DNA of 64,000 bases from JAFNAG01 sp963824985 (lineage in GTDB: Bacteria > Acidobacteriota > UBA6911): NCBI GenBank assembly GCA_963824985.1, contig CAWGRQ010000038.1, forward strand, positions 62,001 to 126,000. Direction: 5' to 3'. The position numbers and the translations under genes were made by a program. This document shows positions 56,725-64,000 of the stretch, one piece after another (within the stretch, counting starts at the first letter, position 1; each line of letters opens with the position of its first letter). The notes beneath the pieces were generated by a model. It was not told the origin of the DNA. It worked only from the letters and a program-made list of their open reading frames with translations, and ran no database searches.

Positions 56725-58319
56725 CTGTTGGCCCTCCGTACAGCCCGACCCCAGCCGCCGCCTCCGGGGGTCTCGACGATCACCCGCTCGCCGGCGCGAA
56801 TCCGGAAGCGGCACTTGGATGGCAGGAGCACTTTCCGGCGGTAACCTGCCAATGTCGTCCTGCCGCGGCGGCCCGGCTCCCCACCCATGAGGCCGTATGG
56901 GCTGAAGCGGCGCCGGTCGGAGAGGATTGTGGCGTCGGCATCGGTCAGCAGTTCGATTTCCCGCACGATGCCGTCGCCTCCGCGATGGATTCCCCGCCCG
57001 CCGGTATTCGGGCGCAGCGTATAGCGGCGGACTCGGAAGGGAAAGGCATACTCGAGAGCCTCCACGGGCGTGTTCAGTGAGTTGGTCATGTGAGTGTGAA
57101 TACCGCTGTTTCCGTCCTTCGAGGCGCATGCGCCCATGCCGCCACCGACGGTTTCGTAATAGGAGAACACCTGGCCATCCCTGGGATTGATGCCTCCCAG
57201 GGTGAGATTGTTCATAGTGCCGCTGCTGGCGGCCGGGATGAGCTCCGGAATTGCCAGACCGATCGCTTTCAGCAGCACATCGACAATCCGCTGGGACGTC
57301 TCGACGTTCCCTGCAGCCACCGCGGCGGGAAACCGGGCGTCCACCAGGCTGCGTTCGGGAGTTATGATCCGGATCGGCCTCATCACACCGGAACTGGCCG
57401 GAATCGCTTCCGGTATCAGTGCCCGCACGACATAATACACTGCCGACTCGGTGATGGCCCGTACGGCATTGACGCTCCCCGCAACCTGGGGGGCGGTTCC
57501 CGTGAAATCGACTTCCAGGCCGCTTTCGCCTACCGTAACCCGGGCCGAGAGCCTTATTGGGGCGGGGTGGATGCCATCGTCGTCCAGGCAATCCTCCGCG
57601 GCATAGGATCCGGCGGGAATTTTCCGCAACAGAGCCCGAACCATGGTCTCAGCATAATCCTGGAGCAGCCCCGCATAAGCGGTGGCTTCCCTGGCGCCAT
57701 ACCGGCCGATAATGTGCAGCAACCGCCTCTCTCCCGTGCGGTTGGCGGCTATCTGCGCCGTAATATCCCCTTCCCGCTCCCGCGGGGTCCGGACATTGGC
57801 CAAAAGGATCCGGAAAACCTCCTCGGAGCGCCGGCCATCGGCAAACAGCCTGATCGGCGGGATGCGCAGACCCTCCTGGAATATTTCAGTGCTCAGGGGC
57901 ATCGAGCCGGGGGTCATGCCGCCGATGTCGGAATGATGCGCGCGGTTGGCCACGTAGAACAACAGCTTGTGCCGCCGGCCGATCCGGAGAAAGACCGGAC
58001 TGACGAGAGTGATGTCCGGCAGGTGAGTCCCGCCTTCGAAGGGGTCATTCAGTGCCACAATGTCCCCGGGAGCCATGGCCACGGCCCTCACGGCGGCTCG
58101 CACCGACATAGGCATCGAGCCCAGGTGCACCGGCATATGGTCCCCCTGGGCCACCAGTTCGCCGTCGGCATCGAATACGGCACACGAGTAATCCCTGCGC
58201 TCCTTGATATTCGGCGAAAACGCGGTGCGGCGAAGCGTTACCCCCATCTCCTCCGCGGCGGAGGCGTACAGGGATTTGAAGATTTCCATCCGGATCGGGT
58301 CGAATGCAGGTGCTGGCAT
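56721..58319 (-). CDS. hyuB: Hydantoinase B/oxoprolinase family protein
   Basis: The 532-residue protein has the HyuB features RMEIFKSLYASAAEEMGVTL, HMPVHLGSMPMSV, LNDPFEGGTHLPDITLVSPV and HHSDIGGMTPGSMP, and ends ETPGGGGWG. HyuB normally works with HyuA to hydrolyse hydantoins or oxoproline with ATP; no HyuA gene is adjacent (58320-58701 has none). It is coupled to the downstream epimerase gene. Confidence 0.9.
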   Translation of the reverse strand: MPAPAFDPIRMEIFKSLYASAAEEMGVTLRRTAFSPNIKERRDYSCAVFDADGELVAQGDHMPVHLGSMPMSVRAAVRAVAMAPGDIVALNDPFEGGTHLPDITLVSPVFLRIGRRHKLLFYVANRAHHSDIGGMTPGSMPLSTEIFQEGLRIPPIRLFADGRRSEEVFRILLANVRTPREREGDITAQIAANRTGERRLLHIIGRYGAREATAYAGLLQDYAETMVRALLRKIPAGSYAAEDCLDDDGIHPAPIRLSARVTVGESGLEVDFTGTAPQVAGSVNAVRAITESAVYYVVRALIPEAIPASSGVMRPIRIITPERSLVDARFPAAVAAGNVETSQRIVDVLLKAIGLAIPELIPAASSGTMNNLTLGGINPRDGQVFSYYETVGGGMGACASKDGNSGIHTHMTNSLNTPVEALEYAFPFRVRRYTLRPNTGGRGIHRGGDGIVREIELLTDADATILSDRRRFSPYGLMGGEPGRRGRTTLAGYRRKVLLPSKCRFRIRAGERVIVETPGGGGWGRAVRRANR

Positions 58320-58701
58320 GTCGGAACTCCTTTGGCTCGGAAGGAGATTAGGCTAGCGGACCCCTCCGTTCTTTGCAAGAATTTACTAAAAGCAGCGGGC
58401 AGAAGGGGGTAGGGAGAGTGAAGATGGGTTGAAAGATCCGGGCGGTTCGGGAAACAATAGGGATGGCCCGGGGGGAAGCGGGAACCGGGCGGCTCCGGAC
58501 AGCACAACCAATGTTATTTCTTTATTTTATATTCGTTCGCACCAGACCAAAAACCATTCATCCGCGCCGTCGATTTGCCGATACATATGCAGAGGTATCG
58601 GCGCGTTTCCCTCTGGCCGTCAACAGGGGGGGGCGGCGCAATGAAATCTCAGGGCATCCCCCGGCAAAGGATCAGGGCCGGATTGCCTGCGGGGTACCAC
58701 C
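58320..58701. other. Divergent intergenic region
   Basis: No gene is seen. An A/T-rich patch at about 58505-58535 (TTATTTCTTTATTTTATATT) stands out in GC-rich surroundings and may hold promoters for hyuB or mqnP. Small open frames here have no support. Confidence 0.45.
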
Positions 58702-59565
58702 TTGCTGACAAAACTGAAAACCACGCTGGAGATGATCAAGATCGAGCACACTCTGTTTGCCCTGCCGTTTGCCTTTTTGGGTGCGCTCTTTGCGGCGCAG
58801 GGCTTTCCGGAGCCGATGCAGATCCTATGGATCCTGGTGGCGATGGCAGCCGCACGCAGCGCGGCGATGGCCTTCAACCGCCTCGTGGATCTTCCGTTTG
58901 ACGCGCGCAACCCGCGCACGGCCGGGCGTGCCCTGCCCCGGAGACAGCTGACCCGCGGCTTCGTCGTGTTGTTTATCCTGGTCTCGGTGGCGGCATTCGT
59001 CTTCGCCGCCGCCATGCTCAACGGTCTGGCGCTACTGCTGAGCCCCGTGGCGCTGGCGATTGTGTTTCTGTATTCGTTCATGAAGCGGTTCACCTGGGGT
59101 ACGCATTTCTTCCTCGGGCTGTCGCTGGCCTGCGCCCCGGTCGGAGCCTGGGTGGCTATTCAGGGCAACATCACGGCGGTTCCGCTGGTGCTGGGTTTTG
59201 CCGTCCTGCTCTGGGTAGCCGGCTTTGACATTATTTACGCCTGCCAGGATGTCGATTTCGATCGCGCCGAACCGCTCTATTCCATACCCAAGCGCTTCGG
59301 TATCGCGCAGGCGCTGTGGATCTCCGCCGTCCTGCATGCCGGCATGGTGATTCTGCTGGCGGCTTTGTTCCGACATATGGCGCTCGGGGTCCTGAGTCTG
59401 GCCGGACTCGCCGCGGTTACGGTGCTTCTGGCTTACGAGCACAGCCTGGTACGGCCGTCCGATCTCAGCCGGGTCGATGCCGCCTTCTTCACGGTCAACG
59501 GCTGGATCAGCATCCTGCTCTGCATGACTACCGGAGTGGATATTTTCTGGCATCGAGTGTCTTGA
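58702..59565 (+). CDS. mqnP: UbiA-family polyprenyltransferase, MqnP-like
   Basis: The 287-residue membrane protein has about eight helices and the two prenyl-diphosphate binding sites NRLVDLPFDARNPRTAGRALP and DIIYACQDVDFDR. This matches the UbiA-like subgroup of the futalosine menaquinone pathway. A TTG start at 58702 gives MLTKLKTTLEMIKIEHTLFA. It ends 1 nt before pilB. Confidence 0.88.
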   Translation: MLTKLKTTLEMIKIEHTLFALPFAFLGALFAAQGFPEPMQILWILVAMAAARSAAMAFNRLVDLPFDARNPRTAGRALPRRQLTRGFVVLFILVSVAAFVFAAAMLNGLALLLSPVALAIVFLYSFMKRFTWGTHFFLGLSLACAPVGAWVAIQGNITAVPLVLGFAVLLWVAGFDIIYACQDVDFDRAEPLYSIPKRFGIAQALWISAVLHAGMVILLAALFRHMALGVLSLAGLAAVTVLLAYEHSLVRPSDLSRVDAAFFTVNGWISILLCMTTGVDIFWHRVS

Positions 59566-59566
59566 T

Positions 59567-61300
59567 ATGCCCTCACAAATCGGCGAACTCCTGATCAAAG
59601 AAAACTTCATCACCGGCGACCAGCTGGAAGCCGCGCTCCAGCAACAGCGACAGAACGGCGGGCGCCTCGGCTCGATCCTCATCCAGCTCGGATTCGTTCA
59701 GGATGACGACATCACTTCGGTGCTGAGCCGCCAGTATGGTGTTCCTTCCATCAATCTCACCTATTTTGAAATCGATCCCGCCGTGATCAAGCTCATCCCG
59801 GTGGAGGTGGCACAGAAGTACATGATCGTGCCCCTGAGCCGCGTGGGGAGCACGCTCACGATTGCCACGGCCGATCCCACCAACGTGTTCGCCATGGACG
59901 ACATCAAGTTCATGACGGGTTTCAACGTGGAACCGGTTGTGGCGACAGAAACCTCGATTCACGAGGCGCTGGAGAAATATTACGGCACGCAGCACGCCAT
60001 CGAGCTGAAGCGCGTGTACGACGAGATTGCCCTGGGAGACAAAGAGAGCTTCGAACTCGATCTCGAGCCCGGGATGGTCGACGAGGAACAGGTTTCGATC
60101 GATCAATTGCAGCGCTCCACCGAGGAAGCGCCGATCATCAAGCTGGTGAACCTGGTTCTGTCGGAATCGCTCAAGAAGGGGGCGAGCGACATTCACCTCG
60201 AGCCCTATGAAAAGGATTTCCGCATCCGGTTTCGCATTGACGGCATCCTGTACAACATCATGAGCCCGCCCCTGCGCCTCAAGGACGCCATCACCTCGCG
60301 CATCAAGATCATGGCGAAGATGGACATTTCGGAGCGGCGGCTGCCGCAGGACGGGCGCATCAAGATCCGGACGACCTTCAACGGGCGCAAGAAGGAGATC
60401 GACTACCGCGTCTCGACCCTGCCGACCCTGTTCGGGGAAAAGATCGTGCTGCGCATCCTCGACCGCGACAACCTGCCGCTCGACATGAGCCGCTTGGGGC
60501 TGGAGGAATCCTCCCTGAAGCGCGTGGAAGCGGGGATTCTGAAGCCGTATGGCATGGTACTGGTCACCGGGCCGACGGGAAGCGGCAAGACCTCGACTCT
60601 GTATTCGGCCCTGAACCGGTTGAACACGCCCGAAACCAACATCATGACCGCCGAGGACCCGGTCGAGTATAACTTCCGCGGCATCAACCAGGTTCAGATA
60701 AAGGAACAGATCGGCCTGACATTCGCCGCGGCCCTGCGCTCCTTTCTCCGCCAGGATCCCAACATCATTCTGGTGGGGGAGATCCGCGATTTCGAAACTA
60801 CCGAGATCGCCATCAAGGCCGCCTTGACCGGGCATCTGGTGCTGTCAACAGTCCACACCAATGATGCCCCCTCGACGATTTCGCGCCTGCTCAACATGGG
60901 AATCGAACCGTTCCTGGTGGCCACCTCCGTGCACCTGATCTGTGCGCAGCGGCTGATCCGGAAGATCTGCAACGAGTGCAAAGTCGAAATGAAAACGCCG
61001 CTCCAGACCCTGATCAACCTCGGCTTCCAGCAGGAGGAAGCCAAGAACATTCAGACCTTCAAGGGGGAAGGCTGCAAAACCTGTAACGGAACCGGCTACA
61101 AGGGACGCATCGGCCTGTATGAAGTGATGGATATATCCGAGGAAATCCAGGATCTGATCCTGGTCGGGGCCTCGGCCCGGGAGATCAAGCGCAAGGCAGT
61201 GGAGGAAGGAATGCTCACGCTGCGCCATAGCGGCATGACCAAGATCAAGGCCGGCGTCACCACGCTGGACGAAGTACTGCGGGAAACGGTTTTAAACTGA
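59567..61300 (+). CDS. pilB: Type IV pilus assembly ATPase PilB
   Basis: The 577-residue extension motor powers pilin polymerisation. The N-terminal MshEN domain (LLIKENFITGDQLEAALQQQ) is about residues 1-150. Walker A GPTGSGKTSTLYSAL is near 334, Walker B LVGEIRDFET near 400, and a zinc tetrad CNEC near 467 with CKTCNGTGYKGRIGLYEV near 502 closes the chain. It is the first of pilB, pilT, pilC. Confidence 0.96.
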   Translation: MPSQIGELLIKENFITGDQLEAALQQQRQNGGRLGSILIQLGFVQDDDITSVLSRQYGVPSINLTYFEIDPAVIKLIPVEVAQKYMIVPLSRVGSTLTIATADPTNVFAMDDIKFMTGFNVEPVVATETSIHEALEKYYGTQHAIELKRVYDEIALGDKESFELDLEPGMVDEEQVSIDQLQRSTEEAPIIKLVNLVLSESLKKGASDIHLEPYEKDFRIRFRIDGILYNIMSPPLRLKDAITSRIKIMAKMDISERRLPQDGRIKIRTTFNGRKKEIDYRVSTLPTLFGEKIVLRILDRDNLPLDMSRLGLEESSLKRVEAGILKPYGMVLVTGPTGSGKTSTLYSALNRLNTPETNIMTAEDPVEYNFRGINQVQIKEQIGLTFAAALRSFLRQDPNIILVGEIRDFETTEIAIKAALTGHLVLSTVHTNDAPSTISRLLNMGIEPFLVATSVHLICAQRLIRKICNECKVEMKTPLQTLINLGFQQEEAKNIQTFKGEGCKTCNGTGYKGRIGLYEVMDISEEIQDLILVGASAREIKRKAVEEGMLTLRHSGMTKIKAGVTTLDEVLRETVLN

Positions 61301-61315
61301 AACAGGGGATATCCG

Positions 61316-62458
61316 ATGCTGACACTAGCAGAGATGCTTAACCAGTCCATGCAGGCGAGCGCATCCGACCTTCACCTGACCATCGGAAGCCCGCCGCAGA
61401 TGCGCGTCGACGGCAAGCTGCGTCCGATGGAAATGCCGGCGCTCACGCCTGCCGACACGAAACGCCTCGCCTATAGCGTTATGACGGACACGCAGAAGCA
61501 CTCATTCGAGGAGCACTGGGAAATCGACTTTTCCTTCGGCATCAAGGATCTGTGCCGCTTTCGCGCCAACGTTTTCACCCAGCGGGGGGCGGTGGCGGCG
61601 GTCTTCCGCATGATTCCGTTCGAAATCAAGAGTTTTGACGCTCTCGGCCTGCCCCCGGTGGTGCAGAAGCTGTGCGCCAAACCACGCGGGCTGATCCTGG
61701 TCACCGGGCCGACCGGAAGCGGCAAATCGACGACGCTGGCCGCGATGGTCGACAAGATCAACCGCGAACGCTACGAGCACATTCTGACCATCGAGGACCC
61801 GATCGAATTTCTGCACTCACACAAGTGCTGCCTCGTGAATCAGCGCGAGGTGAACAACGACACCCACTCCTTTTCGGACGCGTTGCGCGTGGCCTTGCGC
61901 GAAGACCCGGATGTCGTCCTGATCGGAGAAATGCGCGACCTGGAAACGGTGGAGTCGGCATTGCGCATCGCGGAAACCGGGCACCTGACGCTGGCAACTC
62001 TCCACACCAACAGCGCGGCGTCGACCATCAACCGCATCGTGGATATTTTCCCCGCGAACCAGCAGCCGCAGATTCGAGCCCAGCTCAGCCTGGTGCTGGA
62101 AGGCATTCTGTGTCAGGCCCTCATCCCCCGCGCCAACGGAAGCGGTCGCGCCATGGCCATGGAAATCATGATTCCGAATTCCGCCATCCGGAATCTGATT
62201 CGCGAGGACAAGGTGCACCAGATATACAGCTCTATGCAAACCGGGCAGGAAAAGTACGAAATGCAGACGTTCAATCAATCCCTGGCCCAGCTGGTACTGA
62301 CCCGGCAGATCACGGAGGAGGATGCCATTTCAAAATCTTCCAACGTGGATGAGCTCCAGGAACTCATTCGTCGCGGGGTAGGACTGAACACCTCCACGGC
62401 CACGGCTGCGGTAACGCGCGCTCGCCGCCCGGAACCGGTGGGGAGCTTCGGTCGCTAA
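61316..62458 (+). CDS. pilT: Type IV pilus retraction ATPase PilT
   Basis: The 380-residue motor depolymerises pili and drives twitching. It starts MLTLAEMLNQSMQASASDLHLTIG, has Walker A GPTGSGKSTTLAAM near residue 131, the Asp box TIEDPIEF, Walker B DVVLIGEMRDLETVE, and the His box TLHTNSAASTINRIVDIFP. It follows pilB by 15 nt. Confidence 0.97.
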   Translation: MLTLAEMLNQSMQASASDLHLTIGSPPQMRVDGKLRPMEMPALTPADTKRLAYSVMTDTQKHSFEEHWEIDFSFGIKDLCRFRANVFTQRGAVAAVFRMIPFEIKSFDALGLPPVVQKLCAKPRGLILVTGPTGSGKSTTLAAMVDKINRERYEHILTIEDPIEFLHSHKCCLVNQREVNNDTHSFSDALRVALREDPDVVLIGEMRDLETVESALRIAETGHLTLATLHTNSAASTINRIVDIFPANQQPQIRAQLSLVLEGILCQALIPRANGSGRAMAMEIMIPNSAIRNLIREDKVHQIYSSMQTGQEKYEMQTFNQSLAQLVLTRQITEEDAISKSSNVDELQELIRRGVGLNTSTATAAVTRARRPEPVGSFGR

Positions 62459-62473
62459 TCCGGAAAGGTTGCC

Positions 62474-63685
62474 ATGCCAGTTTACATGTTCCGCGGACGA
62501 AACATCCGCACTAACGAAAGCATTGCCGGCGAAAGATTCTCGGCCAATCCACAGGCGCTGGCCGCGGTGCTGCGCCGGGAGCAGGTGGCGCCGATTTCGA
62601 TTCAGGAAAAGAAGGAGAAAAAGGCGTTTTTCTCCTTGCGGCGCAGCGTGTCCAAGTCGGAAGTGGCCATCTTCACGCGGCAGTTTTCGGTCATGCTCGA
62701 TGCCGGGCTGCCCCTGGTGCAGTGCCTGGAGGCGATCGGGGAACAGCACCCGAACCTGGCCTTCAAATCGGTACTGGCCCAGATACGCACCGACGTCGAA
62801 GCCGGCAGTACCCTGTCGGACGCCATGGCACGGCACCCCCGGGTCTTCGATGCGCTGTACACCAACATGATCGCGGCCGGAGAGACCGGCGGGATTCTGG
62901 ACACCATTCTGCAGCGGCTCGCGGTCTTCATCGAAAAGATCGTCAAACTCAAGCGCGCCTTGCGCTCGGCACTCATCTACCCGGCGGTGATCCTCACCAT
63001 AGCCGTAGTCGTCGTCGGGGTCATCCTGTGGAAGGTCGTCCCGGTCTTTCGCACTCTCTTTGAAGGATTCAACGTCCAGCTGCCGCTGCCGACCCGCATC
63101 GTGATCGCATTGTCGGACATTGTCGTGAGTTACGCCCTGTTCATATTCGCCGGTCTGGCGCTGATCGGTTTCGGGATCCGCTCCTATTACCAGACCGACA
63201 AGGGGCGGCACGTGATCGACAGGTTGCTGCTGCGCATTCCGGTGCTCGGCGATGTGTTCCGCAAGATCGCCGTGGCCCGCTTCACCCGCACCCTGGCGAC
63301 CCTGCTTTCGAGCGGCGTGGCGATTCTGGAATGCCTCGACATCACGGCGCGCACCGCCGGCAACGCGATTCTGGAAGACACCGTGTATCACGTCCGGCGC
63401 AACATCGAGGAGGGGAAAACGATTGCCGAACCGATGAAGCAGTCGAAATTCTTCCCTTCCATGGTAACGCAGATGGTATCGGTGGGGGAAGCCACCGGTG
63501 AACTGGACACCATGCTGATCAAGGTCGCCGACTACTATGAAGAAGAGGTCGACGTCATCGTGGCCAGCCTCCTGACCATCATGGAACCGATCCTGATGGT
63601 CATTCTGGGGGTGGTCGTGGGCGGCATCGTCATTTCCATGTATATGCCGCTGTTCAAACTGATCCAGGTGCTGTCCGGAGGCTAG
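62474..63685 (+). CDS. pilC: Type IV pilus inner-membrane platform protein PilC
   Basis: The 403-residue platform protein has two T2SSF domains. Each has the pattern FTRQFSVMLDAGLPLVQCLEAI..MIAAGETGGILDTILQRLA and FTRTLATLLSSGVAILECLDI..MVSVGEATGELDTMLIKVA, with three hydrophobic helices (IYPAVILTIAVVVVGVILW; IFAGLALIGFG; PILMVILGVVVGGIVISM). It links PilB/PilT to the pilus. It ends the cluster in this window. Confidence 0.96.
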   Translation: MPVYMFRGRNIRTNESIAGERFSANPQALAAVLRREQVAPISIQEKKEKKAFFSLRRSVSKSEVAIFTRQFSVMLDAGLPLVQCLEAIGEQHPNLAFKSVLAQIRTDVEAGSTLSDAMARHPRVFDALYTNMIAAGETGGILDTILQRLAVFIEKIVKLKRALRSALIYPAVILTIAVVVVGVILWKVVPVFRTLFEGFNVQLPLPTRIVIALSDIVVSYALFIFAGLALIGFGIRSYYQTDKGRHVIDRLLLRIPVLGDVFRKIAVARFTRTLATLLSSGVAILECLDITARTAGNAILEDTVYHVRRNIEEGKTIAEPMKQSKFFPSMVTQMVSVGEATGELDTMLIKVADYYEEEVDVIVASLLTIMEPILMVILGVVVGGIVISMYMPLFKLIQVLSGG

Positions 63686-63766
63686 CCCGAACAATTCATG
63701 AGCATCTTTCGCAATCGAGTGAATACAAGCAACCGACGCCGGGATTCGCTCATGACAGGGAGTTTT

Positions 63767-64000
63767 GGGGACACGGAAGAACACGGGCAGGGCTTTTGCG
63801 TCGACATTTTCAGGTGCGGACTGTCGAACGCTCACGCAGCTGGAATCGCCAATCGAGCCTTCCTTGGAGCGCTCAACAGTCCGCACCTGAAAATGTCACC
63901 AGCGCGCAGCGCTGGGCCCTTCGGGCCCGCAAAAGCCCTGCACACGGATCCGATCCGTGTTCATCCGCGTTCTTCCGTGTCCTGGGATGAGTCGCGATCA
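63767..64000. repeat. Nested palindromic element, family A, long copy
   Basis: Three nested inverted repeats share one centre: GGACACGGAAGAAC with GTTCTTCCGTGTCC (outer), CAGGGCTTTTGCG with CGCAAAAGCCCTG (middle), and ACATTTTCAGGTGCGGACTG with its exact inverse (inner; full arms 63803-63824 and 63876-63897). The right end matches half copies at 25342-25413 and 26464-26512. It fills the 63686-64000 gap and may continue past the edge. Confidence 0.85.

Noticed and set aside
55612..57591. A longer 659-codon reading of the epimerase gene
   Set aside because: The extra N-terminal part overlaps hyuB out of frame. The start at 56724 gives a full family-length protein with a coupled ATGA overlap.

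Overview
The window is a GC-rich (about 60 percent) bacterial chromosome segment. The lipid A genes lpxD and lpxB, a heptose kinase, a heptosyltransferase-like glycosyltransferase, an outer-membrane beta-barrel and type IV pilus genes indicate a diderm. The large secreted proteins built from TIG, PPC and FP..NP modules, the MoxR-DUF58-transglutaminase operon, the futalosine-type UbiA enzyme and a radical SAM protein resembling bacterial membrane-spanning-lipid synthases fit Acidobacteriota best. That placement is inference. The many intergenic palindromes and several apparent frameshifts suggest an environmental genome or metagenome contig.

Layout. 1-3760 (minus): most of a classical rRNA operon (16S, tRNA-Ile, tRNA-Ala, 5' half of 23S) with two tandem promoters and a 16S processing stem. 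3895-8343 (minus): tyrS and purF-purM-purN. 8836-14856 (plus): ruvA, ruvB and a MoxR ATPase, DUF58 and transglutaminase operon. 14900-19350: an accessory zone with a RAYT transposase remnant, a primase fragment, an XRE regulator, an MNT/HEPN toxin-antitoxin pair split by a MITE, and an AT-richer lysozyme-like protein with a coupled exported partner. 19476-25298 (plus): a tight housekeeping run rimO, yacG, pgpA, cinA, thpR, plsY, a Trm112-like protein and a glycosyltransferase. 25342-26512: a VIT family transporter between inverted repeat arms. 26476-37864 (minus): an envelope and lipid run of rfaE1, lpxD, radical SAM, ICMT-like, M1-like and lpxB, plus mnmA and small unknowns. 38348-40970: a molybdenum hydroxylase pair. 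41045-45479 (minus): histidine kinase, NtrC-type regulator and an ECF sigma gene behind a sigma-54 promoter. 45618-47260: a second ECF sigma, its anti-sigma and a Spy-like periplasmic protein. 47717-53966: a beta-barrel and two large secreted modular proteins. 54062-58319 (minus): racemase, HAD hydrolase, enolase-superfamily epimerase and HyuB. 58702-63685 (plus): mqnP, pilB, pilT, pilC.

Themes. Many genes overlap by ATGA or TGATG, so translational coupling is common. Intergenic spaces repeatedly carry nested palindromes of at least three sequence families, and some of these supply start or stop codons to neighbouring genes. tyrS, lpxD, the radical SAM gene, the large molybdenum hydroxylase subunit and the Spy-like gene each need one or more single-base corrections to read through; sequencing error is the simplest explanation because tyrS is normally essential.
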